Both the position numbers and the translations under genes were made by a program. Positions 51,059 to 60,272 of a DNA stretch of 64,000 bases are shown piece after piece (positions within the stretch are counted from its first letter, which is position 1; each line of letters opens with the position of its first letter). Source of the stretch: Variovorax saccharolyticus. GTDB taxonomy: Bacteria > Pseudomonadota > Gammaproteobacteria > Burkholderiales > Burkholderiaceae_C. Location of the stretch: assembly GCF_030316765.1 (NCBI RefSeq), contig NZ_JASZYT010000019.1, forward strand, positions 1 to 64,000, given 5' to 3'. The notes below the pieces were generated by a model. That model was not told where the DNA came from. It searched no databases and was given only the letters and a program-made list of their open reading frames with translations.

Positions 51059-51649
51059 TCAGTAGTTCGGGGGCAGGTCGGTGCCCTCGTTCCAAAGGCG
51101 TTGCCACTCGGCCGCATACCGCGCCGCGATGGCCGGTGCGTTCCGAAGCACCAGCACGTTCTCGGCGTTGCGCCCGCCCGCGGAAGCGGTGTAATTGAAG
51201 CTGCCGGTCTGGACGGTGGTGCCGTCGACCACCATGAACTTGTTGTGCTGGAGCGCATAACGTGCATTGAGTCGGACGGGCACCCGCGCATTGGCCAGAA
51301 ACTGCGCGGCTGAATAGGCAGTGGCTGCTTCGCCCGCATCGACGACGACAAGCACCTTCACGCCGCCGCGCGCGGCGTCCCGCAGGGCGACCGCGATCGG
51401 GCGGCTCGTCAAGGCATAGGCGGCCACCACGACGGAGGTGCGGGCGCCCCGGATCGTCTCGAGCACGAGCGGGAGGGCCTGTCCCGGCGTGAAGGCGACC
51501 ACGGCCTGGGCCTGCGGGCTCGGCGCTCGCTCGGTCCCGACCAGCGGCGCGCTGTCGGCCGACGTCATTGTCATCGCCAGCGCACCAGCGAGCGCGAGCC
51601 ACTCGATGGCGCGCCTGCTGCGACGCGAAGGGGCCCGGGGGGCGGTCAT
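51059..51649 (-). CDS. Secreted phospholipase D-family nuclease (Nuc/EndA-like)
   Basis: 196 residues from ATG 51649. An Arg-rich signal peptide (ending around MTMTSADSA) precedes a single PLD domain. Its HKD motif is QHNKFMVVDGTTVQTGSFNY. One HKD copy and this size match plasmid Nuc-type nucleases encoded in conjugation operons such as that of pKM101. It probably acts in the periplasm on nucleic acid. Confidence 0.85.
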   Translation of the reverse strand: MTAPRAPSRRSRRAIEWLALAGALAMTMTSADSAPLVGTERAPSPQAQAVVAFTPGQALPLVLETIRGARTSVVVAAYALTSRPIAVALRDAARGGVKVLVVVDAGEAATAYSAAQFLANARVPVRLNARYALQHNKFMVVDGTTVQTGSFNYTASAGGRNAENVLVLRNAPAIAARYAAEWQRLWNEGTDLPPNY

Positions 51650-51671
51650 GGCGGGGCCGCACGCAGCCACT

Positions 51672-52862
51672 TCATTCACGTCCGAGTTCCGGGTCGCGCG
51701 GCCGAGGACCCGCGCGGCTGCGTGTGTGCGCCGGCGCATGGGTTGCCTGCGGCACACGGGGCGTGGGCACGCCAATGCGCTCGCCTCGCTCCAGGGCGTC
51801 GGCCAGCCGGTAACGGATCGCCTCGACCACCCGCTGTTGATCGTCGGCGCGTGGGGTCAACCGACGCGCGAACTGCTGGGCCAGTCTCAGGCTCACCAGC
51901 GCGCCCGCGAGGTCCGGGTATTGCGCCAGCAGTGCGCTCGGGGCCAGGTGGCCCTGGCGCAGTCCTTCGGCCTTGCGTCCCAGCGCTTCGACGAACGCCG
52001 TCTTCTCGATGCTCCAGCCCATGCGCTGTGCGGTCTTCCTCGTCTCGCCGACCAGTTCGCCGGCCTCGTTGCGCTGCGCGACCCGCACGGTGACGGCGCG
52101 GGCGCCGCGCTGCCTCAGGCTCACCGCGTCGCCGACCTGCACGCCCGAACGTGATTCGGCCAGGGCGCGTTCGAGGTCCGCGCCCCAGAAGGTGCGCTCT
52201 CCGGCCGGGGTCCGCACCCGTGCGTAGTACGACATGCGCTCGCCCGGATCGAAGTGGTAGGGCGCTGCCGCGTGGGCGAGCAGCTCGCCGACGACGGGCG
52301 GGCGAAGGCCGTCGCGTGTCGGTCGCGCCGCGCGGGGGGTCGCCGCGGCTTCGACGGTGGGTTGATCCGCCGGGCCCGCGCCCCGTCCGGCGCCTCGCTC
52401 CGTGTCGGGGCCCGGGTGGTCGGTTCGGGCCGAGCGCCGGGCCCGGGCCCACTGCAGTTGCTGGCGCTCGAGTTCGCTCGGCGCGTAGCCCCGCGCCTCG
52501 ATGCCCTGCAAGCCGGCTTCGTGCCAGACCGCGCGGCGGAACGCCTCGGTCCCTTTGAGTTGCACAGCCCGCCACCCCCGCGCCTGCATGATCGCCACCA
52601 CGCTGTGGACCACCTCGAGGTTGTGCGTGCGCACCTTCAAGCGCGTGCCCTGGTCGATGAAGGCCAGCGTGCGATCGGGAAAGAAGTAGCGATCGTCGAT
52701 GCGCAGGAAGCGCCGCGCAACGCCGTCCGGCACGATGCGGTTCGACGCGGCGCCCGGGTTCGGGGGCTGCTCGGCGGCCTCGCCCGCCACGCTGTCCGCT
52801 GGGACGGCGTCGTTGGGATGGGCGCCTGGCAGGGGCGCGGGGTCACGCGGGTCGTGGGCCAT
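51672..52862 (-). CDS. LPD7-domain protein of the conjugation operon
   Basis: 396 residues. Residues about 50-135 match LPD7, a domain otherwise found in large relaxases (RFLRIDDRYFFPDRTLAFID, then GTRLKVRTHNLEVVHSVVAI and GWRAVQLKGTEAFRRAVWHE). The C-terminal half (about 190-330) has a beta-rich segment with MSYYARVRTPAGERTFWGAD and VRVAQRNEAGELVGETRKT. No relaxase motifs. It may support DNA processing with the coupling protein. AAGGAGA precedes the start. Confidence 0.8.
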   Translation of the reverse strand: MAHDPRDPAPLPGAHPNDAVPADSVAGEAAEQPPNPGAASNRIVPDGVARRFLRIDDRYFFPDRTLAFIDQGTRLKVRTHNLEVVHSVVAIMQARGWRAVQLKGTEAFRRAVWHEAGLQGIEARGYAPSELERQQLQWARARRSARTDHPGPDTERGAGRGAGPADQPTVEAAATPRAARPTRDGLRPPVVGELLAHAAAPYHFDPGERMSYYARVRTPAGERTFWGADLERALAESRSGVQVGDAVSLRQRGARAVTVRVAQRNEAGELVGETRKTAQRMGWSIEKTAFVEALGRKAEGLRQGHLAPSALLAQYPDLAGALVSLRLAQQFARRLTPRADDQQRVVEAIRYRLADALERGERIGVPTPRVPQATHAPAHTRSRAGPRPRDPELGRE

Positions 52863-52884
52863 GGGCGTCTCCTTGCAGCGAACG

Positions 52885-54798
52885 TCAGTCGAGCAGCTTC
52901 GAGATGAAGCTGTCGGCGGCGGCCTTGATCTCGTCGTCGGTCATCGGTCCCTTCGGGATCTCGATGTCGTCGAAATCAAGCGAGAAATCCTCGAGGTCGA
53001 GGGCGTCGAGGCGTGGCAGGTCGACTGGCATGGCGGTCACCTCCTGGGCGGCGCCTGAGGCGCCGGCGTGGGTGGGGCGAGGGGGAAAGGGAAGAGGACC
53101 GGGTGCCCCGCGCAGTCGCGCCGCGCTCACGATGTCGAGCTGGGGTACCTCGGGGGGCGGGCGCTCCCGCTGGGCGAAGAAGCGGTCCCGAAAGTAGTAG
53201 ACGCGCTGCGCCAGCACCGGGCGCAGGCCCTCGTGGAAGAGGATCATCCGGGTCGGCCCCAGCTCCCTGACCTCCTGAGGCAGCAGGAGGCGCCGCGGCT
53301 GCTCGCTGATGCTGACGGTCGGCGACTTGCCCGCGCCGCCCCACATCGGACGGCTGACGTTCTTCTGCTTGACCGTGCAGGTGCCGAGCTCGCGCGACAC
53401 GGCCTCGGCATCGTCGAACTCCTTCGGCGGGAAGACGATGCGCGCGGCCAGCATCTTGCGGATCGACTTCGCGCCCTCGATGCCGTATTTCTCGATCAGC
53501 TGGGAATTCGACTGCACGATGATCACGGTGCGCACGTTGTAACCCGGCAGGAAGGCGGTGGATTCGGCGATCACCGGGATGCGGCCGAGCGCCGCGAACT
53601 CATCGAGCATCAGCAGCAGCTGGTGCCTGAGCGCGGGGTTGTTCTCGGGAAGCTCGCGCGTCTGCAGGCCAATCGCCTGCTGGAAGAAGAGGTTCAGCAG
53701 CGGCTGCAGCCGCGCGATGTTGTCCGGATTGATCTGCACGTAGATCGAGATCGGGCGCTTGCGCAAGTCGCGCAGATCGAAGTCGTTGGCCGCCGTCGCC
53801 GCGTCGATCATCGGGTTGAGCCACAGGTCGAGCCGGCTGGTGAAGGTCTTGCGGATGCTGGAGGCGGTGGTCGGCGCCAGGTCGATCACGTCGTAGAGGC
53901 TCTGGACCGTTTGCGGGGAGAGGGGGTAGCCGGCGCGCTCGCAGGCGTCGATGACGCGCTTCCAGTGTTTCTGGAAGCCTTCGTCGTCGCTCGCCATGCC
54001 CTGGCGCAACACCTCCCCGAGCGTGCGCGTCGCGCCCTCGGTCTCGAACAGGTACAGCGCGATCCCGAGAAAGAGCGAGCGCGCGGACGAGGTCCAGAAC
54101 GGATCGCCTGCATGCGGGTCCGGGAAGAGCATCGTGCCGATGCGCTGCAGATCGTCGATGCAGCGGTAGGGCACGCTCGAGACATAGCCCAGCGGGTTCC
54201 AGCGGGCCGAGCGCTCGCGCTCGGACAAGGGGTCGAACAGGTGGACCTCCTGGCCATGCGCCGCGCGATAGCCCGCCGTGCGCATGAAGTTCTCGCCCTT
54301 GATGTCGCTCACGATCGTGGAACCGGGCCAGTTCAGCAGGTTGGGGATCACCACCCCGACGCCCTTGCCGCTGCGTGGCGGGGCCTCGAGCTCGACGCCC
54401 TGCTGGCCCGGCAGCACCAGGTAGCGGTTGCCCAGCCGCCCGAGCAGGATGCCGTGCTCGCCGAGCAAGCCCGCCCGGGCGATCTCTCGCCTCGTCGCGA
54501 AGCGCGCATCGCCATGCAGCGGCCGCCGGCGCGGCAGCATCGCAAAGCCGACCACGCCCAGCGCCAGCCCCTGGCCGCCGGCCAGCGCCATGATGAGCGC
54601 GCGCCGGATGTCGGGCCGTTGGCCGTAGTCCTGCCAGTAACGCCAGGCGGTCAGCGGCGTGGCCTGGTGGGGCGGCAGCTTCACGGCCATCAGGAAGAAG
54701 TAGCCGGTCAGGTACAGACCGACCACCGCCGCGAGCAGCAGCGCCAAGGTGACCTTCAGCGGGCTACGCAAGCCCTCGGAGCCGGGTTCCAGGGTCAT
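52885..54798 (-). CDS. virD4: Type IV coupling protein VirD4/TraG
   Basis: 637 residues. Two N-terminal membrane helices (about 14-38 and 65-87) precede the cytoplasmic ATPase. Walker A is EAPPRSGKGVGVVIPNL, the TraG signature is STIVSDIKGENF, and Walker B is LLLMLDEFAALGRIPVIAES. The acidic C-terminal tail (DLEDFSLDFDDIEIPKG) may bind substrates. It links the relaxosome to the channel. It overlaps virB11 by 35 bases. Confidence 0.95.
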   Translation of the reverse strand: MTLEPGSEGLRSPLKVTLALLLAAVVGLYLTGYFFLMAVKLPPHQATPLTAWRYWQDYGQRPDIRRALIMALAGGQGLALGVVGFAMLPRRRPLHGDARFATRREIARAGLLGEHGILLGRLGNRYLVLPGQQGVELEAPPRSGKGVGVVIPNLLNWPGSTIVSDIKGENFMRTAGYRAAHGQEVHLFDPLSERERSARWNPLGYVSSVPYRCIDDLQRIGTMLFPDPHAGDPFWTSSARSLFLGIALYLFETEGATRTLGEVLRQGMASDDEGFQKHWKRVIDACERAGYPLSPQTVQSLYDVIDLAPTTASSIRKTFTSRLDLWLNPMIDAATAANDFDLRDLRKRPISIYVQINPDNIARLQPLLNLFFQQAIGLQTRELPENNPALRHQLLLMLDEFAALGRIPVIAESTAFLPGYNVRTVIIVQSNSQLIEKYGIEGAKSIRKMLAARIVFPPKEFDDAEAVSRELGTCTVKQKNVSRPMWGGAGKSPTVSISEQPRRLLLPQEVRELGPTRMILFHEGLRPVLAQRVYYFRDRFFAQRERPPPEVPQLDIVSAARLRGAPGPLPFPPRPTHAGASGAAQEVTAMPVDLPRLDALDLEDFSLDFDDIEIPKGPMTDDEIKAAADSFISKLLD

Positions 54799-55897
54799 TC
54801 CAGATCTCCGTCACCACGCGCCGCTGGCGGTCGCGCGCGCATTGCACCACCACGTCGACACTCAGCTGCGCCAATTCCACGCCTTCGCGGGTGCTCATGC
54901 CCTGGCCCGCGTCGCTGCGTTTCATGAGCTGCGCGAGCGCCACGAAGGCCATCGGGGCACTGTCCGCGTGCACACTCGTGATCGAGCCCGGATGGCCGGT
55001 GTTGACCGACACCAGGTAGTCGTACACCTCGTCGCCCGTGCGCAACTCCGAGACGAAGATGCGGTCGGGACGCTGCCGCTTCGCGCTGGCGAGCAGTTGC
55101 CCCGCCGTGACGGCCGCCTGCCCCTGGGCACCCTGCGAATAGAAGAGTCGCACGTGGTTCGGCTGGTTGCGCAGCGACAGCTCCTTCACGTCCTCGATCG
55201 TGACCAGACGCTCTTCTGTCGGGACCTCGAGGATCAGCGCCTTGCTCAGCGTCGTCTTGCCCGACCCCGTCGCGCCGGACAGCAGGATGTTGCGACGCAG
55301 TTGCACGGCCCGGCGCAGGAAGGCGACGACCCGGCGCTGCGCGAGCAATTGCACCAGTTCGCGATCCTCCGGGGACAGGTCGACGCCCGACGCCATGGGA
55401 CAGCGGATGGCCGGGAGGCTGCGGGTCGGCGCGAACATGCCCAGCGCGTCAAGTTCCTCCAGGCTCCACAGCTCGTTCGACGGTCGTCGGATCGTGATCG
55501 AGACGGTGCGGTCCTCGGTCGCGGGCGGGATCACGATCTGGATGCGCTCACCGCCGGGGAGCGTGGCCGAGAGCAGCGGCTCGCTCGCCGAGATGCGCTG
55601 GCGCGTGAAATTGGCCACCAGCTTCGCGATCGACATGCACCAGTCGAAGCTCGCGTAGGGCAGCGGCTCGCGCGTCCATCCGCTCTGGCGCTCGATGAAG
55701 GCGCTGCCCGGCTGGTTGATGCAGATCTCGGTCACGGTGTCGTCGTCGAGCAGGGCCGCCATGGGCCCGAGGAACAGCGCGAGCGAGGTGGGCTCGTCGC
55801 GCGCAGGGCCCAGGGCGCATTCGTGCGCCGGGGCCACGGGCGTGACGACGCTCGTCGAGCGCGCCTCAGGGGCGGTCTGGTTCGTTGCGCAGTGCAT
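54764..55897 (-). CDS. virB11: VirB11 secretion ATPase
   Basis: 377 residues. The N-terminal domain contains FLGPMAALLDDDTVTEICIN; the ATPase has Walker A LLSGATGSGKTTLSKAL, an Asp box TIEDVKEL and the His-box region TGHPGSITSVHADSAPMA. It is a hexameric traffic ATPase at the inner membrane. It overlaps virB10 and virD4. Confidence 0.95.
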   Translation of the reverse strand: MHCATNQTAPEARSTSVVTPVAPAHECALGPARDEPTSLALFLGPMAALLDDDTVTEICINQPGSAFIERQSGWTREPLPYASFDWCMSIAKLVANFTRQRISASEPLLSATLPGGERIQIVIPPATEDRTVSITIRRPSNELWSLEELDALGMFAPTRSLPAIRCPMASGVDLSPEDRELVQLLAQRRVVAFLRRAVQLRRNILLSGATGSGKTTLSKALILEVPTEERLVTIEDVKELSLRNQPNHVRLFYSQGAQGQAAVTAGQLLASAKRQRPDRIFVSELRTGDEVYDYLVSVNTGHPGSITSVHADSAPMAFVALAQLMKRSDAGQGMSTREGVELAQLSVDVVVQCARDRQRRVVTEIWNDPGTRLRGLA

Positions 55898-57230
55898 AGA
55901 CGGGCCTGAAATCGACGTCGCGTGCGACCAGGATCTGGATGCGCTCGCCCTGGTTCTTGACGACGGTCGGGGGGATCGAGAGGGTGTTGCGCAGCACCTC
56001 GGCGATCACGTCGCGCCCGCCCTGGGGCCCCAGCACCACACCGCCGCCGCTGCCGACGCTGTTGCCGCTTTGCTGGTGGGCGGTGATCGCCGCCATCGTG
56101 CCGTCGATCACCGAGAGCAGGATCGCGGCGCCGAACCGCTGCCAGAAATGGGTGTCGACAAAGCCGGGTAAACCGTTGCGCCCGAGCTCGTCCGTGCCCG
56201 GGGAGGCGAGCTGGACCACGACGCCCGTGGGCGTGCGCGCCTCGTTCCAGACCACGAAGACGCGGCCCTGACCCTGGCGCGGTTCGCCGCGCTGCTCGCC
56301 GACGAACTTGGTGCCACGCTCCAGCAGCACCACCTTGCCGTCTGCGCCGTAGACGTCGCTCGCGCCGATGCAGGTGGTCATGCCCTCATAGGTTGAGTCG
56401 ATGGCGGTCTCGAGCGTGCAGTCGATGAAGGCTCCTTTCGGCAGCAGCAGCCGTCGGGTCGGCAGCAGTTGCGCGGTCACGGCCGGGGTCGGCGTTGGCT
56501 TCAGCATCGCCGCGAGGTTGCTTCCGCCAGGCGCCGCGGCGGCCGGCGCCTGCAGCGCCCCGAGCCACTGCGCCACGCCGGGGGCCGTGGCCAGCGATGT
56601 GGTGCCCGGCGCCTGGGGCATCGCGGTGAAGGTGCCCGCGGGAGCGGGAATCGCCGCGCTGCCGGGGGAGGCCGGCTGTGCCCGTCGCAGGACTGGAGCG
56701 CCGAGCTGGCGCTCGAGGGCCAGCTGTTCGGGGGTCTTCGCGGGTGGGCCGCCGTTGGCGGTGGTCGCCGGGGCCGGCAGCGGGAGGGCGGCGAGCGACG
56801 GCGGGCTCACCTCCGCGGCTCGCGCAATCGGCGGATCGATACGGCCCAGCGGCGGTACCTTCGTCTCGCCGGCCGCGCGCGCGACCGCCGCCTTCCGCGT
56901 GGACTCCTCGGCATTCCGGGTCTTCGCGTACTGGGTGGTGTAGTACCAGAACAGGAACCCGGCGCCCAGCAGCGCGATGGTGGCCAACGCGAGGATGCCG
57001 CTGACGCGTGACTGGATCGACCGTTCACGGTTGACCGACGGAATCACGCGCTCACCCTGCACCGTGCCGGCCTGCGTCCCGGCGTTGGCCGGACCTTCGT
57101 GGGCAGATGCTTCGCCATGGCCGGAGAGGATCTCGCCCGTGTCCTGGTCGACGGCCTGCGCGTCGTCCTGGGGCGAAGTCGCCGCCCCGACCGCGCCGGT
57201 GGTGCGGCGCGAGCGCTCCGGCCCGTTCAT
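55866..57230 (-). CDS. virB10: VirB10 / TrbI core-complex protein
   Basis: 454 residues from ATG 57230, overlapping virB9 as ATGA. A cytoplasmic N terminus, one membrane helix (VSGILALATIALLGAGFLFW), a long Pro/Ala-rich periplasmic linker, and the TrbI domain from about residue 270 (LLPTRRLLLPKGAFIDCTLE, TAIDSTYEGMTTCI). It spans from the inner to the outer membrane and gates the channel. Confidence 0.93.
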   Translation of the reverse strand: MNGPERSRRTTGAVGAATSPQDDAQAVDQDTGEILSGHGEASAHEGPANAGTQAGTVQGERVIPSVNRERSIQSRVSGILALATIALLGAGFLFWYYTTQYAKTRNAEESTRKAAVARAAGETKVPPLGRIDPPIARAAEVSPPSLAALPLPAPATTANGGPPAKTPEQLALERQLGAPVLRRAQPASPGSAAIPAPAGTFTAMPQAPGTTSLATAPGVAQWLGALQAPAAAAPGGSNLAAMLKPTPTPAVTAQLLPTRRLLLPKGAFIDCTLETAIDSTYEGMTTCIGASDVYGADGKVVLLERGTKFVGEQRGEPRQGQGRVFVVWNEARTPTGVVVQLASPGTDELGRNGLPGFVDTHFWQRFGAAILLSVIDGTMAAITAHQQSGNSVGSGGGVVLGPQGGRDVIAEVLRNTLSIPPTVVKNQGERIQILVARDVDFRPVYALRNEPDRP

Positions 57231-58060
57231 GGCGCCGCTCCCGGGGTGGTGCGCTCGACGCCGGGAATGCTCGTGCTCGACCGGGTGCGCGCTCCGCCGC
57301 CCGCAAAAGACTGGTTCACGACGCAACCGACCAACTTGCCGCGCCGAAGCACGAAGCGGCGTGCCACGCGGTGGATCACCACCTCGTCGTCCTCGATGTT
57401 GAAGTTGAGCAGCGATTCGCTGCCATCGTCGTTCTGCACGAACAGGGCCGGGAACTCGGAGCGCGTCTGGAACCGCAGCCGGGTCTGCACGCCGTCGTCG
57501 TAGGCACCCATGGGCTTGAGCGTGGCGCTGCCGCAGAACCAGTAGTCGTTGTTGCGTGGGCGCTCGGCCACGGCCTTTTTCATGCGCGCTTCGGTGGCAA
57601 GACGTTCTCGCTCGGCGGCCGCGGCCCGGGCGTCATCGCCCGGGTAGGTGAAGCGGATCGAATACACCATGCGTCGTGCTGCCTTCCCCGTCGGGGCCGC
57701 CGCAGCGACGACATAGTCGAAGTGGTAGGCCCGGCGGTTGGTGAGCACCGTCAGATTGGTCGTCGCACGGGCCTCCCTGGGCTTGATGAAGAAATGGTTG
57801 CGCTCGGCCCCCACGTCAAAGGCAGCGTTGTCGCCCGAGCCCAGGTTCACGAACTCCTCACCCTCGGCCCACTGCATGTGGATCTGGAAGCCGACATAGC
57901 CTTGCAGTTCGACCACGTCGTCCGGGTTGTAGGCCACGACCCGGATGCGGGCATCGACACTGCCCGCCGGCGGCACCGTGCCCGCCGCTACACCCGGGGA
58001 CAGCAATGTCGTCGCCGAAAACACCCCGACGAAGAGGGCAATGGCGGCCAGGCCTCTCAT
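57227..58060 (-). CDS. virB9: VirB9 outer-membrane core protein
   Basis: 277 residues with a signal peptide (cut near GVAAG). N-terminal domain DARIRVVAYNPDDVVELQGY and FQIHMQWAEGEEFVNL; C-terminal domain NNDYWFCGSATLKPMGAYDD then GVQTRLRFQTRSEFPALFV. Together with VirB7 and VirB10 it forms the outer-membrane core. ATGA overlaps at both ends. Confidence 0.93.
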   Translation of the reverse strand: MRGLAAIALFVGVFSATTLLSPGVAAGTVPPAGSVDARIRVVAYNPDDVVELQGYVGFQIHMQWAEGEEFVNLGSGDNAAFDVGAERNHFFIKPREARATTNLTVLTNRRAYHFDYVVAAAAPTGKAARRMVYSIRFTYPGDDARAAAAERERLATEARMKKAVAERPRNNDYWFCGSATLKPMGAYDDGVQTRLRFQTRSEFPALFVQNDDGSESLLNFNIEDDEVVIHRVARRFVLRRGKLVGCVVNQSFAGGGARTRSSTSIPGVERTTPGAAP

Positions 58061-58779
58061 CGGGCGTCTCCCTTGACGCTCACTGGACCGCCCGTCGCCA
58101 CCTCAGACTCGCGCCGGTACTCCACAACCCGGAAGCCAAGCGGATTGAGCGAACGGGTCTTGTCGTCCTTCGACGGAGGCACATAGGCGAACTCGATCGT
58201 GGAAACCCAGTGGGTGGGTTGCTCCTCCCCGGTGGCGCCGGGTCGGGTGAAGCGGCTGAAGCGCACCTGGGCCAGCTTGTCGCGACCGCTCTCGAGTTTG
58301 AGAAAGGTCACCGAGCGGATCTGGGTGCGAACGGTCGTTCCGTCCTTGTAGAGGTTGAGCGGCGAGACCGGGTTGCTGGTGTTCCAGAGCGCTGCCCACT
58401 CCTGGTTCAGACGCGGGGAGTTCTGCGCGGCAACCAACTCGTAGTCGGCCTCGGCGGTTCCGTAGAAGTAGCGCTCGCGGGCGATCACATGGTTCGACAG
58501 CAGGTTGCGGGTCACGACCTGCTCGATATCCGTGGTGCCCTCGTACGTCGGGACCACGTCGACGATGCCACTGCTGCTGTCGACACGGATGACGACAGGG
58601 ACCGGTTGCTTGAGAGGCGTCAGGCCTGCGACTGCCGCGACCGCCAGTAGCGCAATGACGCAGGCGATGGCGGCGACAGTCCACGCCAGCCGCGAGGACC
58701 GCGCCGCGCGGCGCGCGCGATCGATCTCCCAGCTCTGGGCTTCTTGCAGGTATCGCTCAACGGAGGGCTCGCGACTCAT
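58057..58779 (-). CDS. virB8: VirB8 inner-membrane channel protein
   Basis: 240 residues. One N-terminal membrane helix (LAWTVAAIACVIALLAVAAV) and an NTF2-like periplasmic domain (VTRNLLSNHVIARERYFYGT, SVTFLKLESGRDKLAQVRFS, THWVSTIEFAYVPPSKDDKT). The RNPLGF end is typical. It overlaps virB9 and the virB7-like gene. GAGGAGCG is the ribosome-binding site. Confidence 0.93.
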   Translation of the reverse strand: MSREPSVERYLQEAQSWEIDRARRAARSSRLAWTVAAIACVIALLAVAAVAGLTPLKQPVPVVIRVDSSSGIVDVVPTYEGTTDIEQVVTRNLLSNHVIARERYFYGTAEADYELVAAQNSPRLNQEWAALWNTSNPVSPLNLYKDGTTVRTQIRSVTFLKLESGRDKLAQVRFSRFTRPGATGEEQPTHWVSTIEFAYVPPSKDDKTRSLNPLGFRVVEYRRESEVATGGPVSVKGDAR

Positions 58780-58918
58780 CGATCGCTCCTCGTTCGGACA
58801 GATCGACCTGCCCGTTGATGGGGCTCAGGGCTCCTTCGCACTCGGGCGGCAGCGGCGGTCGGGTACCGCATGCCGACAGCAGCGTTAGCAAGCCCAGGAC
58901 CAGCGGGACGAGCCTCAT
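58757..58918 (-). CDS. virB7: VirB7-like lipoprotein
   Basis: 53 residues from ATG 58918 after GGAGGATCCC. Signal peptide MRLVPLVLGLLTLLSAC with lipobox LLSAC (Cys 17), then a short Pro-rich mature part. VirB7 proteins are small, poorly conserved lipoproteins that anchor VirB9. The location between virB6 and virB8, overlapping virB8 by 23 bases, supports this. Confidence 0.8.
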   Translation of the reverse strand: MRLVPLVLGLLTLLSACGTRPPLPPECEGALSPINGQVDLSERGAIDESRALR

Positions 58919-58934
58919 GGGATCCTCCGGTTCT

Positions 58935-59990
58935 TCAACGCAGCGAATGGGGGTTAGGCATCACCTGCTCGCGAGGCACCACTGTGCCGCCACGCCGGGC
59001 ACCGCCGACGCGCTCCCACGTATTCGCGACACCGGTCCCTACCCGGTTGCCCGCCAGCCGTCGCAGCGAATCCCACCTGCTGCCGGGCTCCCGGCGCAAG
59101 CCATCGAGAACGCCGCGACCAAACTCGTAGGTCGTCCGGCGAGCGCCACCCATGCCCCAACGCATTAACGTACTCACGGCATTGAATGAACTAAGCGAGA
59201 TGCCACTCGCCAAGCCAGCAGCAATCGCCATCACTTGACGCATAACCAGAAAGACGAGCGCGGAGGCGATGCACACCCGTGCACTTTCCGCAATAGTAAT
59301 GGCCCCGCCGAGCGCCGAGGCGTTGGACGCGTACGATCGCAGAACACTCAGCAACAGCGCTGCGGCCATCGTCGCAAGCAGTGTTATCAACGCATAGTTG
59401 GCAAGCTGCGCAATCCAAGCTTCGAAGAAGCGCTTGGTCGCATCAAAGAAGAGAAGCACGATGAAGATGGGTCCTAGCGCCAAGATCAGTGAGAGTGCTA
59501 CCTTCGAAAGAGCAAACAGAAAGGCCGTCACTACAACAGTCAGGCCGACCATGAAATAGACAACGAACCCCGCGATATAGAAGGCGAAGTTGCTATTCAG
59601 CAAGCTGCCCTTGCTCAATAGCTGTTCGGCGACTAAGTTCCCGTCGATCCATATTTGATCTACGACGGTTATGGTTGAACGGGATCCCAGGATCGCGGCA
59701 GCCAGTTGGTCCGGAGCGCGGGTGAAGGTGTCCACAATCATTTCGTTGTAGCTCCATAGTCTCAGCGCAGAGCCGAGGACTACCGCCACAACGAGAATTC
59801 GTTTGATGCCTTCCCAGACGGGCTCTTGAATCCGTCCGGTCAAGCATAGATAGCCCCAAATCATGACGTAGACTGTTCCCAACGTCACTGCGGCTGGCTC
59901 GATTGCTACAGCCACCTTCGCCGTATTGGTGCTCACATATGTAGCGAGCTGACCATTGAGCCAGACGAAGAATTGTTCGAAGAATCCCAT
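58935..59990 (-). CDS. virB6: VirB6 polytopic channel protein
   Basis: 351 residues with at least five membrane helices between 28 and 285 (for example AFYIAGFVVYFMVGLTVVVT and LALGPIFIVLLFFDATKRFF). The soluble C terminus is basic (GARRGGTVVPREQ). GGAGGAAAT gives a strong ribosome-binding site. The gene is visibly less GC-rich than its neighbours. Confidence 0.9.
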   Translation of the reverse strand: MGFFEQFFVWLNGQLATYVSTNTAKVAVAIEPAAVTLGTVYVMIWGYLCLTGRIQEPVWEGIKRILVVAVVLGSALRLWSYNEMIVDTFTRAPDQLAAAILGSRSTITVVDQIWIDGNLVAEQLLSKGSLLNSNFAFYIAGFVVYFMVGLTVVVTAFLFALSKVALSLILALGPIFIVLLFFDATKRFFEAWIAQLANYALITLLATMAAALLLSVLRSYASNASALGGAITIAESARVCIASALVFLVMRQVMAIAAGLASGISLSSFNAVSTLMRWGMGGARRTTYEFGRGVLDGLRREPGSRWDSLRRLAGNRVGTGVANTWERVGGARRGGTVVPREQVMPNPHSLR

Positions 59991-60004
59991 ATTTCCTCCG
60001 ACCG

Positions 60005-60250
60005 CTACTTCGACGGCGTGGGAGTGATTGGCACTGGTCTCAACTGCTTGACACTTCCGATGCCCTCAAGTGTCCTTCTTTTGACCTCCTCATCGTCTCT
60101 CGGTGGCGAAGCGATTGCCGTGGGTGGCTGGACGGGGGGCGTTGGTTCGGTGAACTGAACCGATGTGACTTGCCGCGAGTACAAGTAAGCGCCGCCGCCA
60201 GCGATCGCCGCCAGAGCTATCGTGACGTAGATCCAGGTTGTCTTGAGCAT
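60005..60250 (-). CDS. Small T4SS-associated membrane protein (81 aa)
   Basis: Sits between virB5 and virB6, with AAAGGAGGACAGC before the ATG. One N-terminal membrane helix (WIYVTIALAAIAGGGAYLYS) and a periplasmic Pro/Thr-rich tail. Not a lipoprotein. Small, variable genes are common at this position and may act in entry exclusion, but no motif supports that here. Confidence 0.7.
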   Translation of the reverse strand: MLKTTWIYVTIALAAIAGGGAYLYSRQVTSVQFTEPTPPVQPPTAIASPPRDDEEVKRRTLEGIGSVKQLRPVPITPTPSK

Positions 60251-60272
60251 GCTGTCCTCCTTTGACGAAGCG

